A stretch of 64,000 nucleotides of DNA, from contig NZ_JARLLG010000003.1 of the NCBI RefSeq assembly GCF_029382255.1, positions 186,001 through 250,000 on the forward strand. Reading direction: 5' to 3'. A program made the position numbers and the translations under genes. Positions 34,018 to 44,264 of the stretch are shown here, one piece after another. This DNA comes from Isoptericola croceus (GTDB taxonomy: Bacteria; Actinomycetota; Actinomycetes; Actinomycetales; Cellulomonadaceae). A model generated the notes under the pieces. It was not told where the DNA came from. It saw nothing but the letters and a program-made list of their open reading frames with translations, and did not search any database. How positions within the stretch are numbered: the first letter of the stretch is position 1; the number at the start of each line of letters is the position of its first letter.

Positions 34018-34898
34018 GCTGCTCCCTCCACGGCGCCCTCGAACTCCTCGAACTCTTCGGCGATCTCGTCGCTGAGATCGTCGCCGTCGTCCCCCGTCCA
34101 CCGCACAGTGAGCTCACCGAGTGCCGCCACCTGGTCGAACGCCACCTGACCGCTGCGGAAGAGCTCGAGCAGGGCCAGGAACCGCGCGACCACCACCAGA
34201 CGCTCCTCCCCGGCGGTGAGCGCGCGGAACGTCGCGACGTGGTCGCGTCGCAGCCGCTGGGCGACGACGGCGGCCTCCTCGCGCACGCTCACCACGGGCG
34301 CGTGCAGGTGGCTCAGCCCGATCACCGGTGGCTGCCTGGGCTCGAGCGCCTTCGCCGCCAGCTCGGCGATCCGGTCGCCGTCCAGCGTCCAGACCAGCTC
34401 GGGCAGCATCGCCGCCAGATGGCTCTCCATCGGCACCGAACGCGGTACGCGGCGCCCCTCGGTGGCCAGCCGGTCGGCGAGCACGGCGGAGACCTCCTTG
34501 TAGGCGCGGTACTGCAGCAGACGGGCGAAGAGCAGGTCACGGGCCTCGAGCAGCTCGAGGTCCTCGGCGTCCTCCTCCACGATCCCGGGCAGCAGCCGGG
34601 CCGCCTTGAGGTCGAGCAGGGTCGCGGCGACGACGAGGAATTCGCTCGCCACGCCCAGGTCCCACGACGGGTGCTCCTCGCCGCGTCCCGCCGCCTCGCG
34701 CGAGGCGGCGTCGGCCGCCCGGATGTGCGCCATGAAGTCGTCGGTGACCTCGGCCAGCGCCACCTCGGTGACGTCGAGCTTGCGGGCGCTGATCAGGGAC
34801 AGCAGCAGGTCGAACGGACCGTCGAAGTTGTCGAGGTGGACGGTGAACGCGCCCGCCCGGGGCGTCTCGGTCCGGCCGGGCTCAGGCGTAGTGCCCAC
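34014..34898 (-). CDS. scpA: Segregation and condensation protein A
   Basis: Kleisin subunit of the SMC complex, 294 residues. The N-terminal SMC-binding part contains FTVHLDNFDGPFDLLLSLIS and RKLDVTEVALAEVTDDF. The middle shows EFLVVAATLLDLKAARLLPG, and the C-terminal winged helix includes RFLALLELFRSGQVAFDQ. GTG 34898 lies 17 bp inside the end of parA; a further upstream start at 34958 is possible but less typical. Confidence 0.92.
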   Translation of the reverse strand: MGTTPEPGRTETPRAGAFTVHLDNFDGPFDLLLSLISARKLDVTEVALAEVTDDFMAHIRAADAASREAAGRGEEHPSWDLGVASEFLVVAATLLDLKAARLLPGIVEEDAEDLELLEARDLLFARLLQYRAYKEVSAVLADRLATEGRRVPRSVPMESHLAAMLPELVWTLDGDRIAELAAKALEPRQPPVIGLSHLHAPVVSVREEAAVVAQRLRRDHVATFRALTAGEERLVVVARFLALLELFRSGQVAFDQVAALGELTVRWTGDDGDDLSDEIAEEFEEFEGAVEGAA

Positions 34899-35790
34899 GG
34901 TCCACGAGCTCGCGCGCGAGCTGCCGGTAGGCGGAGGCGCCGCGGTGCGTGGGCGCATAGGCGGTGATGGGCTCGGCGGCCACGGAGGCGTCCGGGAACT
35001 TCACGGTCCGGCCGATCACCGTGTGCAGCAGCGTGTCGCCGAAGGCCTCGTGCACCCGCTGCACGACCTCGCGGGAGTGCAGCGTGCGCGAGTCGAACAT
35101 GGTGGGCAGGATACCGTCGACCTCGAGGTCGGGGTTCAGACGGTCGCGCACCTTGTCGATCGTCTCCACCAGGAGCGCCACCCCGCGCAGGGCGAAGAAC
35201 TCGCACTCCAGCGGGATGAGGACGCCGTGCGCGGCGGTCAGGGCGTTCACGGTGAGGAGCCCCAGGGACGGCTGGCAGTCGACCAGGATGACGTCGTAGT
35301 CGGCGAGTGCCGGACGCAGCGCCCGGGACAGGATCGACTCCCGGGCGACCTCGCCGACGAGCTGGACCTCGGCGGCCGACAGGTCGATGTTCGCCGGGAC
35401 CACGTCCAGCCCCTCGATCGCCGTGGGACGCACGACGTCCGACAGCCCCACGTCGCGGTCCATGATCAGGTTGTAGACGCTCAGTTCGAGCTCGTGCGGG
35501 CTGATGCCGACGCCGACCGAGGCCGCTCCCTGCGGGTCGAAGTCGACCAGCAGCACCTTGCGGCCGTACTCGGCCAGGGCGGCACCGAGGTTGATCGTGG
35601 TGGTCGTCTTGCCGACGCCACCCTTCTGGTTGCACATGGCCACGATCCGCGCCGGACCGTGCGTCGCGCGCGGTGCGGGCTCGGGGAACTCGGGCATCGG
35701 TCGGCCGACCACGTCGGTGGTCGGTCCGTCCTCCGTCTGCCGCCCCGGGATCCCGGGCAACGTGCTCTCGGCTGTCGCAGGCTGCGTCAT
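34882..35790 (-). CDS. parA: ParA-family ATPase
   Basis: Walker-type chromosome-partition ATPase of 302 residues. A ~55-residue lead is followed by the deviant Walker A KGGVGKTTT (within CNQKGGVGKTTTTINLGAAL), switch DFDPQGAASVG and Walker B YDVILVDCQPSLGLLTVNAL. ATG 35790 has GGGGGGAG eight bases upstream; starts at 35829 and 35817 are possible. No parB lies here. It is the orphan ParA regularly found between xerD and scpA in actinobacteria, probably acting with condensin loading rather than at oriC (inference). Confidence 0.9.
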   Translation of the reverse strand: MTQPATAESTLPGIPGRQTEDGPTTDVVGRPMPEFPEPAPRATHGPARIVAMCNQKGGVGKTTTTINLGAALAEYGRKVLLVDFDPQGAASVGVGISPHELELSVYNLIMDRDVGLSDVVRPTAIEGLDVVPANIDLSAAEVQLVGEVARESILSRALRPALADYDVILVDCQPSLGLLTVNALTAAHGVLIPLECEFFALRGVALLVETIDKVRDRLNPDLEVDGILPTMFDSRTLHSREVVQRVHEAFGDTLLHTVIGRTVKFPDASVAAEPITAYAPTHRGASAYRQLARELVDRGHYA

Positions 35791-35938
35791 CGTGTCGCTC
35801 CCCCCGGGTGCGTCGCTCACGCCCGTCACGCTACACCGGTGGTGTCCGGGGCTCCGGTCCGCCGCGCGGCGTGCCGGACATCGGTCCGCGAGGCCCCGCT
35901 GGATGCTCGGGTGCTGCCGGCAGCGCCGCGACAGCGCC

Positions 35939-36892
35939 TTACAGCGCCCGCGGGTGCGTGGCGGCGTACACCTCGCGCAGCGCCTCCGGGGTGACCATCG
36001 TGTAGATCTGCGTGGTCGTCACCGACGCGTGGCCGAGCAGCTCCTGGACCACGCGGACGTCGGCGCCGCCGGCCAGCAGGTGGGTCGCGAACGAGTGCCG
36101 CAACGTGTGCGGCGAGACGTGCTCGGTCAGGCCCGCACGCTCGGCGGCCCCCTGCAGCACCGCCCAGGCGCTCTGCCGCGAGAGCCGGTTGCCACGGGTG
36201 TTGAGGAAGAGCGCCGGTGTGCTGCGGCCGCGGGCCGACCCGGCGGCAGCGAGCGCCGGACGGGCCCGCACCAGGTAGGCGTCGACGGCGTCCCGCGCGT
36301 AGGAGCCCACCGGGACGATGCGTTCCTTGCTCCCCTTGCCGAAGAGCCGCACCACGGCGTCCGAGCCGACGTCGTCGACGTCGAGCCCGACGACCTCGCT
36401 GATGCGCCCGCCGGTCGAGTACAGCAGCTCGAGCAGCGCGCGGTCCCGCAGCCCGGCCGGGGTGTCGCCCGACGATGCCGCGGCGAGCAGGCGGGCGACG
36501 TCGTCGACGCTCAGGGCGTGCGGCAACCGCCTGGTCTGGCTGGGGGCCGCCACCTGGGCCGCGGGATCGTCGGCCGTCAGACCCTCGGCGTGGGCGAACC
36601 GGTGCCAGCCACGCACGGCGGCCAGCGACCGGGCCGCGGACGACGCCGAGAGCGGGCGTCCGCCGTCGGCCCCCTCGCGGACCGCGGTCAGGAACGCCGC
36701 GACGTCCTGCTCGGCCACCTGGTCGAGGTCGGTGCGGCCTGCGTCGGCGAGGAACCGCGCGTAGCGGCCCAGGTCACGCCGGTAGGCGGCGACGGTGTTG
36801 GCCGACAGCCCGCGCTCGACCCGTACGTGGGCGAGGTAGTCGCGCAGCGCCGCCTCGAGGGCGGGCTGGCGCAGGTCGGCTGGAGCGCTCAC
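35939..36892 (-). CDS. xerD: Site-specific tyrosine recombinase XerD
   Basis: Resolves chromosome dimers at dif. The protein has 317 residues. The N-terminal SAM-like core-binding domain ([20 protein letters not shown]) is followed by the catalytic domain with Arg in [14 protein letters not shown], Lys in [33 protein letters not shown] and the nucleophilic tyrosine in the last motif. The start is GTG 36892. The position upstream of parA-scpAB is the conserved actinobacterial arrangement, so it is the housekeeping recombinase and not a phage integrase. Confidence 0.93.
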   Translation of the reverse strand: MSAPADLRQPALEAALRDYLAHVRVERGLSANTVAAYRRDLGRYARFLADAGRTDLDQVAEQDVAAFLTAVREGADGGRPLSASSAARSLAAVRGWHRFAHAEGLTADDPAAQVAAPSQTRRLPHALSVDDVARLLAAASSGDTPAGLRDRALLELLYSTGGRISEVVGLDVDDVGSDAVVRLFGKGSKERIVPVGSYARDAVDAYLVRARPALAAAGSARGRSTPALFLNTRGNRLSRQSAWAVLQGAAERAGLTEHVSPHTLRHSFATHLLAGGADVRVVQELLGHASVTTTQIYTMVTPEALREVYAATHPRAL

Positions 36893-36926
36893 GCGCCCAT
36901 CATGCCCGTTCCCGGCAGGAAGCAGG

Positions 36927-37895
36927 TCAGAACGGGAGGAACACGTCCACGGCGACGGCGACGAACAGCACCGTGAGGTAGGTGATCGAGGCGTGGAAGA
37001 CCTTCATCGCGCCCGGGCCGCCCCGTGCCCTGCCCTGAGCCTTGCGCAGCATCGCGACGGTGAGCCACAGGAACCAGGCCCCGGAGGCCGCCCCGACGAC
37101 GGTGTACACCCACGTCATGCCGGCCAACGGCACCAGCGCGAGGGAGCAGACGATCATCGCGACCGTGTGACCGACCATCTCGGCCGCGACCCGGCGGTCC
37201 GAGGCGACCACCGGCAGCATCGGGACGCCCGCGTTGGCGTAGTCCTGCTTGAACTTCACCGACAACGGCCAGTAGTGCGGCGGTGTCCAGAAGAAGATGA
37301 CGCCGAACAGCGCCAGCGCGGCCCAGCTCAGGGACTCGTTGACGGCTGCCCAGCCGATGAACACCGGCATGCAGCCGGCGATGCCGCCCCAGACGATGTT
37401 CTGCGACGTGCGTCGCTTGAGGATCATCGTGTAGCCGACGACGTAGATCGCAATCGCGGCACCGGTCAGCCAGGCGGCAGGCAGGTTGACCAGCCAGGCG
37501 AACCACACCAGCGAGACGGTGCCCAGCGCCGTCGCGAAGATCAGCGCGTGGCGCGGCACGATCTCGCCGGTGACGAGCGGCCGGCGCTTGGTCCGGTTCA
37601 TCACCTCGTCGATGTCGCGGTCGAGGTAGCAGTTGAAGGCGTTGGCCGACCCGGCCGCGAGCGCGCCCCCGACGAGCGTCTTGACGACGAGCCACAGGTC
37701 GGGCAGGCCGCCTTGCGCGAGGATCATCGTGGGGACGGTGGTCACGAGCAGCAGCTCGATGATGCGCGGCTTGGTCAGGGCGACATAGGCACCGACGCGG
37801 TCCCGCCAGCCGGCTCCACGGCCGCCGACCGAGCGGTGCACGGTGGCACGGGCGGAGGTCGACGAGTCGGACGTCGTGTGGCTCGAGGTGCTCAC
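36927..37895 (-). CDS. ctaB: Protohaem IX farnesyltransferase (haem O synthase)
   Basis: Adds a farnesyl group to haem B for cytochrome oxidase. Polytopic membrane protein of 322 residues with about nine hydrophobic segments. The prenyltransferase motif is [20 protein letters not shown], and the second region shows [22 protein letters not shown] 37895 has GGAAG ten bases upstream; an in-frame ATG at 37943 overlaps a -10 box (TACGAT, 37947-37942) and is therefore less likely. It is divergent from tkt, as in many actinobacteria. Confidence 0.92.
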   Translation of the reverse strand: MSTSSHTTSDSSTSARATVHRSVGGRGAGWRDRVGAYVALTKPRIIELLLVTTVPTMILAQGGLPDLWLVVKTLVGGALAAGSANAFNCYLDRDIDEVMNRTKRRPLVTGEIVPRHALIFATALGTVSLVWFAWLVNLPAAWLTGAAIAIYVVGYTMILKRRTSQNIVWGGIAGCMPVFIGWAAVNESLSWAALALFGVIFFWTPPHYWPLSVKFKQDYANAGVPMLPVVASDRRVAAEMVGHTVAMIVCSLALVPLAGMTWVYTVVGAASGAWFLWLTVAMLRKAQGRARGGPGAMKVFHASITYLTVLFVAVAVDVFLPF

Positions 37896-38245
37896 GCGCG
37901 TGGTGCTTCCGTTCGCGAGGGGGGTCGGGCAGGGCTGCTCCATCGTACGCCGACCTGTGCGATCTCTCGCCCGCGCGCCGCGGCGGCCGGGTGTGAGAAA
38001 GGTCCGCGTCCGGGGAGCGACGGCCTCGTCACGCCCACATCGTGGGACGGCCCCGAGGGATGGACGCACCGGACGGCCGTCACCGCTAGTGTGGAGACGC
38101 ACACCGCAGGGCACTGGTGCCGTCGTGCGCACCGGTCCGTCCGCTGCGCCCGGCGACCGTCCTCGCCGCCTGACGCGAGGCCTGCCGCGCCCGGCCACAG
38201 CAGCAGAGCACCCGGGGCACCGCCTCGGGCAGGAAAGAGGCATAC
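37896..38245. promoter_or_regulatory. 350-bp divergent ctaB/tkt promoter region
   Basis: Non-coding. A minus-strand -10 box TACGAT (37947-37942) probably serves ctaB. A plus-strand TAGTGT (38087-38092) could serve tkt, leaving a leader of about 150 nt with no recognised riboswitch. No operator palindrome stands out. Confidence 0.4.
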
Positions 38246-40357
38246 GTGAACGCGTTCGACCCCGCACTGTCGCCGCTCGAGTGGAACGAACTCGATGCGC
38301 GCGCGGTGAAGTCCATCAAGGCGCTCGCCGCCGACGCCGTCGAGAAGTGCGGCTCCGGACACCCCGGTACGGCGATCTCGCTGGCGCCCGCCGCGTACCT
38401 GCTCTTCCAGAAGACGATGCGGCACGACCCGAGCGACCCGGACTGGGTGGGTCGCGACCGGTTCGTCCTGTCGGCCGGCCATTCGTCACTGACGCTGTAC
38501 CTGCAGCTCTTCCTCGCCGGCTACGGCATGGAGATGGACGACATCGCAGCGCTGCGCACCTGGGACTCGCAGACGCCCGGCCACCCCGAGTACGGCCACA
38601 CCCCCGGCGTCGAGATCACCACCGGCCCGCTCGGCCAGGGGCTCGCCTCGGCCGTGGGCATGGCCTACGGCGCACGCCGCGAGCGGGGCCTGCTGGACCC
38701 CGACGCCGCGCCGGGCACCTCCCCGTTCGACCACCACGTGTACGTCATCGCCTCCGACGGCGACCTGCAGGAGGGCGTCACCTCCGAGGCGTCCTCGCTG
38801 GCGGGCACCCAGCAGCTGGGCAACCTCGTGGTGATCTGGGACGACAACAAGATCTCGATCGAGGACGACACCGAGATCGCGTTCACCGAGGACGTCCTCG
38901 CACGCTACGAGGCCTACGGCTGGCACACGCAGCGGGTCGACTTCACGCAGGGCGGCACGGGCTACGCCGAGGACACCGACGCGCTCGCCGCGGCCCTGGA
39001 CGCGGCCAAGGCCGAGACCGGCAAGCCCTCCATCATCGCGCTGCGCACCATCATCGGCTGGCCCGCACCCACCAAGCAGAACACCGGCGGCATCCACGGC
39101 TCTGCCATGGGGGCCGACGAGGTGGCCGGCATGAAGTCCCTGCTCGGGCTCGACCCCGAACAGGTCTTCCACATCGACGAGGACGTGCTCGCCCACACCC
39201 GCGCCGTCGCCGAGCGCCAGGGTGACCAGCGCGCCGCGTGGGACGCCGCGTTCGCGGCGTGGAAGACGGCGAGCCCCGAGCGCGCCGCGCTCCTGGAGCG
39301 CCTCACCGCCGGCGAGCTGCCCAGCGGCTGGGCCGACTCGCTGCCGGCGTTCGAGGCGTCCACGAAGGGTGTCGCCACGCGTGCGGCGTCCGGCAAGGTG
39401 CTCTCCGCCCTGGCCGACGTGCTCCCCGAGCTCTGGGGCGGGTCCGCCGACCTCGCGGGCTCGAACAACACGACCATGGACGGCGCAGCCTCGTTCGTCC
39501 CGGTCGAGCACGCGACCAAGAAGTTCCCGGGCAACCCGTACGGCCGCACCCTGCACTTCGGCATCCGCGAGCACGCCATGGGGTCGATCCTCAACGGGAT
39601 CGTCCTGCACGGCCTGACCCGCCCGTACGGCGGAACGTTCCTGCAGTTCTCCGACTACATGCGTGCGTCCGTGCGACTGGCAGCCCTCATGGGGATCCCG
39701 TCGACGTTCGTGTGGACGCACGACTCGATCGGTCTCGGCGAGGACGGCCCGACGCACCAGCCGGTCGAGCACCTGGCCGCGCTGCGCGCCATCCCGGGCC
39801 TCGACATCGTCCGCCCGGCGGACGCGAACGAGACCGCATGGGCCTGGCGCGGCATCCTCGAGAACCGCGACCACCCGGCCGGTCTCGTCCTGACCCGTCA
39901 GGGCGTCCCCACGTTCCCGCGCGGCGCAGAGGGCTTCGCCGGCGCCGAGGGCACCCTCAGGGGCGGCTACACCCTCCTCGACGCCGACGGTACGCCCGAC
40001 GTGATCCTGGTGGGTACCGGGTCCGAGGTGCAGCTCGCCGTCGAGGCACGGGAGCTCCTCGCCGCCGACGGCATCGCCGCTCGCGTCGTGTCGCTGCCGA
40101 GCCGCGAGTGGTTCGACCGTCAGGACGCCGCCTACCGCGAGTCGGTGCTGCCCGCAGCCGTCAAGGCCCGTGTCTCGGTCGAGGCCGGCGTGGCGCAGGG
40201 CTGGCGCGACATCGTCGGCGACGCCGGTCGCAGCGTCTCGCTGGAGCACTACGGTGCGTCCGCCGACTACCAGACGCTGTACCACGAGTTCGGCATCACC
40301 GCCGAGGCCGTGGCCGCCGCCGCGCGCGAGTCCGTCGCGGCTGCACGCGGCGAGTAG
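38246..40357 (+). CDS. tkt: Transketolase
   Basis: Thiamine-diphosphate enzyme transferring two-carbon units in the pentose-phosphate pathway. The protein has 703 residues, full length. Motifs are [20 protein letters not shown], the cofactor motif ASDGDLQEG to [11 protein letters not shown], and the pyrimidine-domain [18 protein letters not shown] 38246 has GGAAAGAGG upstream. It is the first gene of a tkt-tal-zwf-opcA-pgl cluster. Confidence 0.97.
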   Translation: MNAFDPALSPLEWNELDARAVKSIKALAADAVEKCGSGHPGTAISLAPAAYLLFQKTMRHDPSDPDWVGRDRFVLSAGHSSLTLYLQLFLAGYGMEMDDIAALRTWDSQTPGHPEYGHTPGVEITTGPLGQGLASAVGMAYGARRERGLLDPDAAPGTSPFDHHVYVIASDGDLQEGVTSEASSLAGTQQLGNLVVIWDDNKISIEDDTEIAFTEDVLARYEAYGWHTQRVDFTQGGTGYAEDTDALAAALDAAKAETGKPSIIALRTIIGWPAPTKQNTGGIHGSAMGADEVAGMKSLLGLDPEQVFHIDEDVLAHTRAVAERQGDQRAAWDAAFAAWKTASPERAALLERLTAGELPSGWADSLPAFEASTKGVATRAASGKVLSALADVLPELWGGSADLAGSNNTTMDGAASFVPVEHATKKFPGNPYGRTLHFGIREHAMGSILNGIVLHGLTRPYGGTFLQFSDYMRASVRLAALMGIPSTFVWTHDSIGLGEDGPTHQPVEHLAALRAIPGLDIVRPADANETAWAWRGILENRDHPAGLVLTRQGVPTFPRGAEGFAGAEGTLRGGYTLLDADGTPDVILVGTGSEVQLAVEARELLAADGIAARVVSLPSREWFDRQDAAYRESVLPAAVKARVSVEAGVAQGWRDIVGDAGRSVSLEHYGASADYQTLYHEFGITAEAVAAAARESVAAARGE

Positions 40358-40361
40358 TACC

Positions 40362-40399
40362 CGACGACGGCGGCCGGCAGGCGTCGGCCGCCGTCGTCG
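40362..40399 (+). terminator. Strong hairpin between tkt and tal
   Basis: CGACGACGGCGGCCG (40362-40376) pairs perfectly with 40385-40399 around an 8-nt loop, five bases after the tkt stop. Without a T tract it may act as an attenuator or as an RNA-stability element that sets the tkt/tal ratio. Confidence 0.55.
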
Positions 40400-40462
40400 T
40401 CCACCATGTGACGAGCACGGTGGTGAGGCCGCCGCTCCCGACGTCCAGGCAGGAGACCTGAC

Positions 40463-41575
40463 ATGACTGAGACGAACCGACCCACCCGGCGCCTCTCCGA
40501 GGCAGGCGTGTCCATCTGGCTGGACGACCTGTCGCGCGAGCGCCTCGACAGCGGCAACCTGGCCGGCCTGATCGACACCCACGACGTCGTCGGCGTCACC
40601 ACCAACCCCACCATCTTCGCCGGAGCGCTCGCCGCCGGGAACGCCTACGACAGCGCGCTCGCCGAGCTGGCCGGTACCGACGTCGAAGCAGCCGTCGAGG
40701 CGATCACCACCGACGACGTCCGTGCGGCGGCCGACGTGCTCCGAGGCGTCTACGACGCGACCGGCACCGTCGACGGGCGGGTCTCCATCGAGGTCGACCC
40801 CCGCCTCGCCCGTGACACCGCCGCCACGGTCGCCACCGCCCAGCGACTCTGGACCACCGTCGACCGGCCCAACGTCATGATCAAGATCCCCGCGACCGTC
40901 GAGGGACTTCCCGCGATCACGGAGACCATCGCGGCCGGGATCAGCGTCAACGTCACCCTCATCTTCTCCATCGAGCGCTACCGCGCCGTCATGGACGCCT
41001 TCCTCACCGGGCTGGAGCGGGCGCACGCCACGGGCCACGACCTGGCCCCCATCGGGTCGGTCGCCTCCTTCTTCGTCTCCCGCGTGGACGCCGCCGTCGA
41101 CGCCGCACTGACCGACGTCGGTACCGAGGATGCGCTCGCCCTGCGCGGCACGGCGGCGATCGCGAACGCACGCCTGGCCTACGCCGCCTACGAGGAGGTC
41201 CTCGCCTCCGAGCGCTGGCAGACGCTCGCCGCGGCGGGCGCGAAGCCCCAGCGCCCCCTGTGGGCCTCTACCGGTGTCAAGGACCCGGCCTACCCCGACA
41301 CCCTCTACGTGACCGAGCTCGTGGCGCCCGGCGTCGTGAACACGATGCCCCAGGCCACCCTCGACGCCGTCGCGGACCACGGCGACATCCCCGGCGACAC
41401 GGTCTCCGGGACGGCCGGGCAGGCCTCCGCCACCCTGGCTGCCGTCGAGGCACAGGGCATCTCCATGGCCGAGGTGACCGCCCGGCTCGAGGACGAGGGC
41501 GTGTCGAAGTTCGAGAAGAGCTGGGACGAGCTGCTCACCACGACCAAGACCGGGCTCGACGCCGCCGGTGCCTGA
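40463..41575 (+). CDS. tal: Transaldolase
   Basis: Transfers dihydroxyacetone units between sugar phosphates through a Schiff base. The protein has 370 residues, the longer actinobacterial type. Motifs are [29 protein letters not shown] and the Schiff-base lysine region [19 protein letters not shown] 40463 follows GGAGA. It sits between tkt and zwf; pgi, often found between tal and zwf in related genomes, is not here. Confidence 0.96.
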   Translation: MTETNRPTRRLSEAGVSIWLDDLSRERLDSGNLAGLIDTHDVVGVTTNPTIFAGALAAGNAYDSALAELAGTDVEAAVEAITTDDVRAAADVLRGVYDATGTVDGRVSIEVDPRLARDTAATVATAQRLWTTVDRPNVMIKIPATVEGLPAITETIAAGISVNVTLIFSIERYRAVMDAFLTGLERAHATGHDLAPIGSVASFFVSRVDAAVDAALTDVGTEDALALRGTAAIANARLAYAAYEEVLASERWQTLAAAGAKPQRPLWASTGVKDPAYPDTLYVTELVAPGVVNTMPQATLDAVADHGDIPGDTVSGTAGQASATLAAVEAQGISMAEVTARLEDEGVSKFEKSWDELLTTTKTGLDAAGA

Positions 41576-41646
41576 GCGCTCCCGGCCGGCTCGGGCGACG
41601 ACCAGCACGCCACACCCAGTACGTACCACGAGAGAGACGGGGCACC

Positions 41647-43188
41647 GTGAGACCGGCCAAGATCACTGCTGAGCAGAACCCGCTGCGCGACCCGCTCGAC
41701 CTCCGGCTCCCCCGGATCGCCGGGCCCTGCGGGCTGGTCATCTTCGGGGTCACGGGCGACCTGTCCCGCAAGAAGCTCATGCCGGCGGTCTACGACCTCG
41801 CCAACCGCGGGCTGCTGCCGCCCGGCTTCGCGCTGACCGGCTTCGCCCGCCGGGACTGGGACGACCAGGACTTCGCCCAGATCGTGCACGACGCCGTCAA
41901 GGAGCACGCCCGCACGCCCTTCCGCGAGGCGACCTGGCGACAGCTGAGCGAAGGCATCCGCTTCGTCCAGGGATCGTTCGACGACCCGGAGGCGTTCGAG
42001 CGCCTGCGGCGGACGGTCGAGGACCTCGACGCCGAGCGCGGCACCGGCGGCAACCACGCCTTCTACCTGTCCGTGCCGCCGAGCGCCTTCCCGCTCGTGT
42101 GCGAGCAGCTCTCCCGGTCCGGCCTGTCGGAGTCGGAGGAGGACGCCTGGCGACGGGTGGTCATCGAGAAGCCGTTCGGTCACGACCTCACCTCCGCCCA
42201 GGAGCTCGACGGCGTCGTCTCGAAGGTGTTCGAGCCGGAGTCGGTCTTCCGCATCGATCACTACCTCGGCAAGGAGACGGTGCAGAACATCCTCGCGCTG
42301 CGCTTCGCGAACCAGATGTTCGAGCCGCTGTGGAACAGCAACTACGTCGACCACGTCCAGATCACGATGTCCGAGGACATCGGCATCGGTGGGCGTGCCG
42401 GGTACTACGACGGGGTCGGTGCCGCCCGGGACGTCATCCAGAACCACCTCCTACAGCTGCTGGCCCTCGTCGCGATGGAAGAGCCCGTCAACTTCGACGC
42501 CGACGCGCTGCGCGCCGAGAAGATCAAGGCGCTGTCCTCCGTGCGGCTCCCGCGCGACCTGTCCCGGCACACTGCCCGAGGCCAGTACGCCTCCGCCTGG
42601 CAGGGCGGCGAGAAGGTCGTGGGGTTCCTCGAGGAGGAGGGCTTCAACCCGGAGTCCACCACCGAGACCTATGCGGCGATCCGGCTCGACATCGACAACC
42701 GACGGTGGGCCGGCGTGCCGTTCTACCTGCGCAGCGGCAAGCGGCTGGGCCGCCGCGTGACCGAGGTCGCGGTCGTCTTCAAGACGGCGCCGCACCTGCC
42801 GTTCGAGAGCTCGCTCACCTCGGACCTGGGCAGCAACGCGCTCGTCATCCGCGTCCAGCCCGACGAGGGCGTGACGCTGCGGTTCGGGGCGAAGGTCCCC
42901 GGGACCGCCATGGAGGTGCGTGACGTGACCATGGACTTCGGCTACGGCCACTCCTTCACCGAGTCCTCCCCCGAGGCGTACGAGCGACTGATCCTCGACG
43001 TCCTGCTGGGCGACCCGCCGCTCTTCCCGACGCGCGAGGAGGTCGAGCTGTCCTGGAAGATCCTCGACCCGGTGATCACGCACTGGGCCAACAAGGGAAG
43101 GCCGGAGCCGTATCCGTCCGGGTCGTGGGGGCCACCGTCGGCCGACGCCATGATGGCCCGCGACGGGCGCAGCTGGCGCCGTCCCTGA
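41647..43188 (+). CDS. zwf: Glucose-6-phosphate 1-dehydrogenase
   Basis: Oxidises glucose 6-phosphate to the lactone with NAD(P), the entry to the oxidative pentose-phosphate pathway. The protein has 513 residues. The coenzyme loop is IFGVTGDLSRKKLMPA, the active site is RIDHYLGKE, and EKPFGHDL also matches the family. GTG 41647 is preceded by the purine-rich GAGAGAGACGGGG. OpcA, its assembly factor, follows 27 bp downstream. Confidence 0.97.
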   Translation: MRPAKITAEQNPLRDPLDLRLPRIAGPCGLVIFGVTGDLSRKKLMPAVYDLANRGLLPPGFALTGFARRDWDDQDFAQIVHDAVKEHARTPFREATWRQLSEGIRFVQGSFDDPEAFERLRRTVEDLDAERGTGGNHAFYLSVPPSAFPLVCEQLSRSGLSESEEDAWRRVVIEKPFGHDLTSAQELDGVVSKVFEPESVFRIDHYLGKETVQNILALRFANQMFEPLWNSNYVDHVQITMSEDIGIGGRAGYYDGVGAARDVIQNHLLQLLALVAMEEPVNFDADALRAEKIKALSSVRLPRDLSRHTARGQYASAWQGGEKVVGFLEEEGFNPESTTETYAAIRLDIDNRRWAGVPFYLRSGKRLGRRVTEVAVVFKTAPHLPFESSLTSDLGSNALVIRVQPDEGVTLRFGAKVPGTAMEVRDVTMDFGYGHSFTESSPEAYERLILDVLLGDPPLFPTREEVELSWKILDPVITHWANKGRPEPYPSGSWGPPSADAMMARDGRSWRRP

Positions 43189-43215
43189 CCCACCGGCACG
43201 ACGAAGGAGCACCCC

Positions 43216-44151
43216 ATGATCATCGACATGCCGGACACCACGACGAACGCGGTCAGCAAGCGTCTCGACCACCTGCGCGACGAAGGCGGTGCCGTGGCGC
43301 TCGGCCGCGTGCTGACCCTCGTCGTCGTCGCCGTCGAGGACGACATCGAGGCCGCGGTGACCGCGGCCAACGAGGCCAGCCACGAGCACCCGTGCCGCGT
43401 CGTCGTCGTCGCGCCGCTGGCCACCCGTACGACGACGGGCCGCCTCGACGCCCAGATCCGCGTGGGAGGCGACGCCGGAGCCTCCGAGGTCGTCGTCCTG
43501 CGGTGCGCCGAGCCGCTGCGCGACCATCCCGACACGCTGGTCATGCCGCTGCTCCTGCCGGACGCACCGATCGTCGTCTGGTGGCCCACGGGCGGCCCCG
43601 ACGACCCGACGGCGGACCCGCTGGGGGCCATGGCCCAGCGCCGCATCACCGACACCACGACGGCGAACGACCCGGTCGCGATGCTGGGTCGTCTCGCCAC
43701 GACGTTCACCGAGGGTGACACCGACCTCGCCTGGGCACGTGTCACCCTGTGGCGCGGGCTCATCGCGGCGGCGATCGACCAGCCGCCGTACGAACCGGTG
43801 ACCGCCGTCCGGGTGGAGGGCCAGTCCGAGCACACCTCGCTCGACCTGCTCGCCGCCTGGCTCGGGATGAAGCTCAAGTGCCCGGCCACGGTCGTGCGCA
43901 CCACGGGCTCCGACGCGATCACCCGCGTGACGCTGGAGCGCAAGAGCGGTCCGATCGTCCTCGACCGGCCCGACGGCCGGGTCGTCACGATCAGCCAGCC
44001 CGGCAAGCCCGATCGACGCATGTCCCTGCCGATCCGTTCCCTCTCGGAGGCGATCATCGAGGAGCTGCGCCGGCTCGATCCCGACGAGATCTACGGCCAG
44101 GTGCTCGGCAAGGGTCTGGCGCGCGTCGACACCGTGGAGGTGGACGCATGA
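43216..44151 (+). CDS. opcA: Glucose-6-phosphate dehydrogenase assembly protein OpcA
   Basis: Accessory protein that promotes assembly and activity of Zwf in actinobacteria and cyanobacteria. The protein has 311 residues, with family stretches LTLVVVAVEDDIEAAVTAAN and PLLLPDAPIVVWWPTGGPDD. ATG 43216 has AAGGAG nine bases upstream. Its stop overlaps the start of a 38-residue ORF that bridges to pgl. Confidence 0.93.
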   Translation: MIIDMPDTTTNAVSKRLDHLRDEGGAVALGRVLTLVVVAVEDDIEAAVTAANEASHEHPCRVVVVAPLATRTTTGRLDAQIRVGGDAGASEVVVLRCAEPLRDHPDTLVMPLLLPDAPIVVWWPTGGPDDPTADPLGAMAQRRITDTTTANDPVAMLGRLATTFTEGDTDLAWARVTLWRGLIAAAIDQPPYEPVTAVRVEGQSEHTSLDLLAAWLGMKLKCPATVVRTTGSDAITRVTLERKSGPIVLDRPDGRVVTISQPGKPDRRMSLPIRSLSEAIIEELRRLDPDEIYGQVLGKGLARVDTVEVDA

Positions 44152-44264
44152 GCGCGATGAGCCCCCGCGCAGGGGCACCGAGGAGCCCCCGCGCAGGGGC
44201 GCCGAGGAACGAGGTGCACCGGAGCGAGGCACCGCAGCGATCGTGCACGGAGGAGATCGCATGA
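44148..44264 (+). CDS. 38-residue bridging ORF made of a tandem repeat
   Basis: The ATG overlaps the opcA stop and the TGA overlaps the pgl start, ATGA on both sides. The product reads MSAMSPRAGAPRSPRAGAPR and 18 more residues. The DNA is two copies of a ~24-bp GC-rich element (from 44158 and 44182) and a diverged third portion. It may be a true mini-gene or, more likely, a REP-like intergenic repeat that happens to stay in frame and so keeps pgl translation coupled to opcA. Confidence 0.4.
   Translation: MSAMSPRAGAPRSPRAGAPRNEVHRSEAPQRSCTEEIA
44158..44206. repeat. Tandem 24-bp REP-like repeat
   Basis: Two adjacent near-identical units containing AGCCCCCGCGCAGGGGC, each self-complementary (GCCCC/GGGGC), differing by one base (CACCGAG versus CGCCGAG). 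It is typical of dispersed palindromic repeats in actinobacterial intergenic spaces. Confidence 0.65.

Noticed and set aside
35939-36892. Tyrosine recombinase considered as a phage or island integrase
   Set aside because: It lies in the conserved xerD-parA-scpAB context and has XerD features; no attachment-site repeats were seen nearby.
38486-41629. A very long open frame on the minus strand opposite tkt and tal
   Set aside because: It is an antisense shadow of two certain genes, caused by high GC and third-position bias; the product is low-complexity and has no domain.
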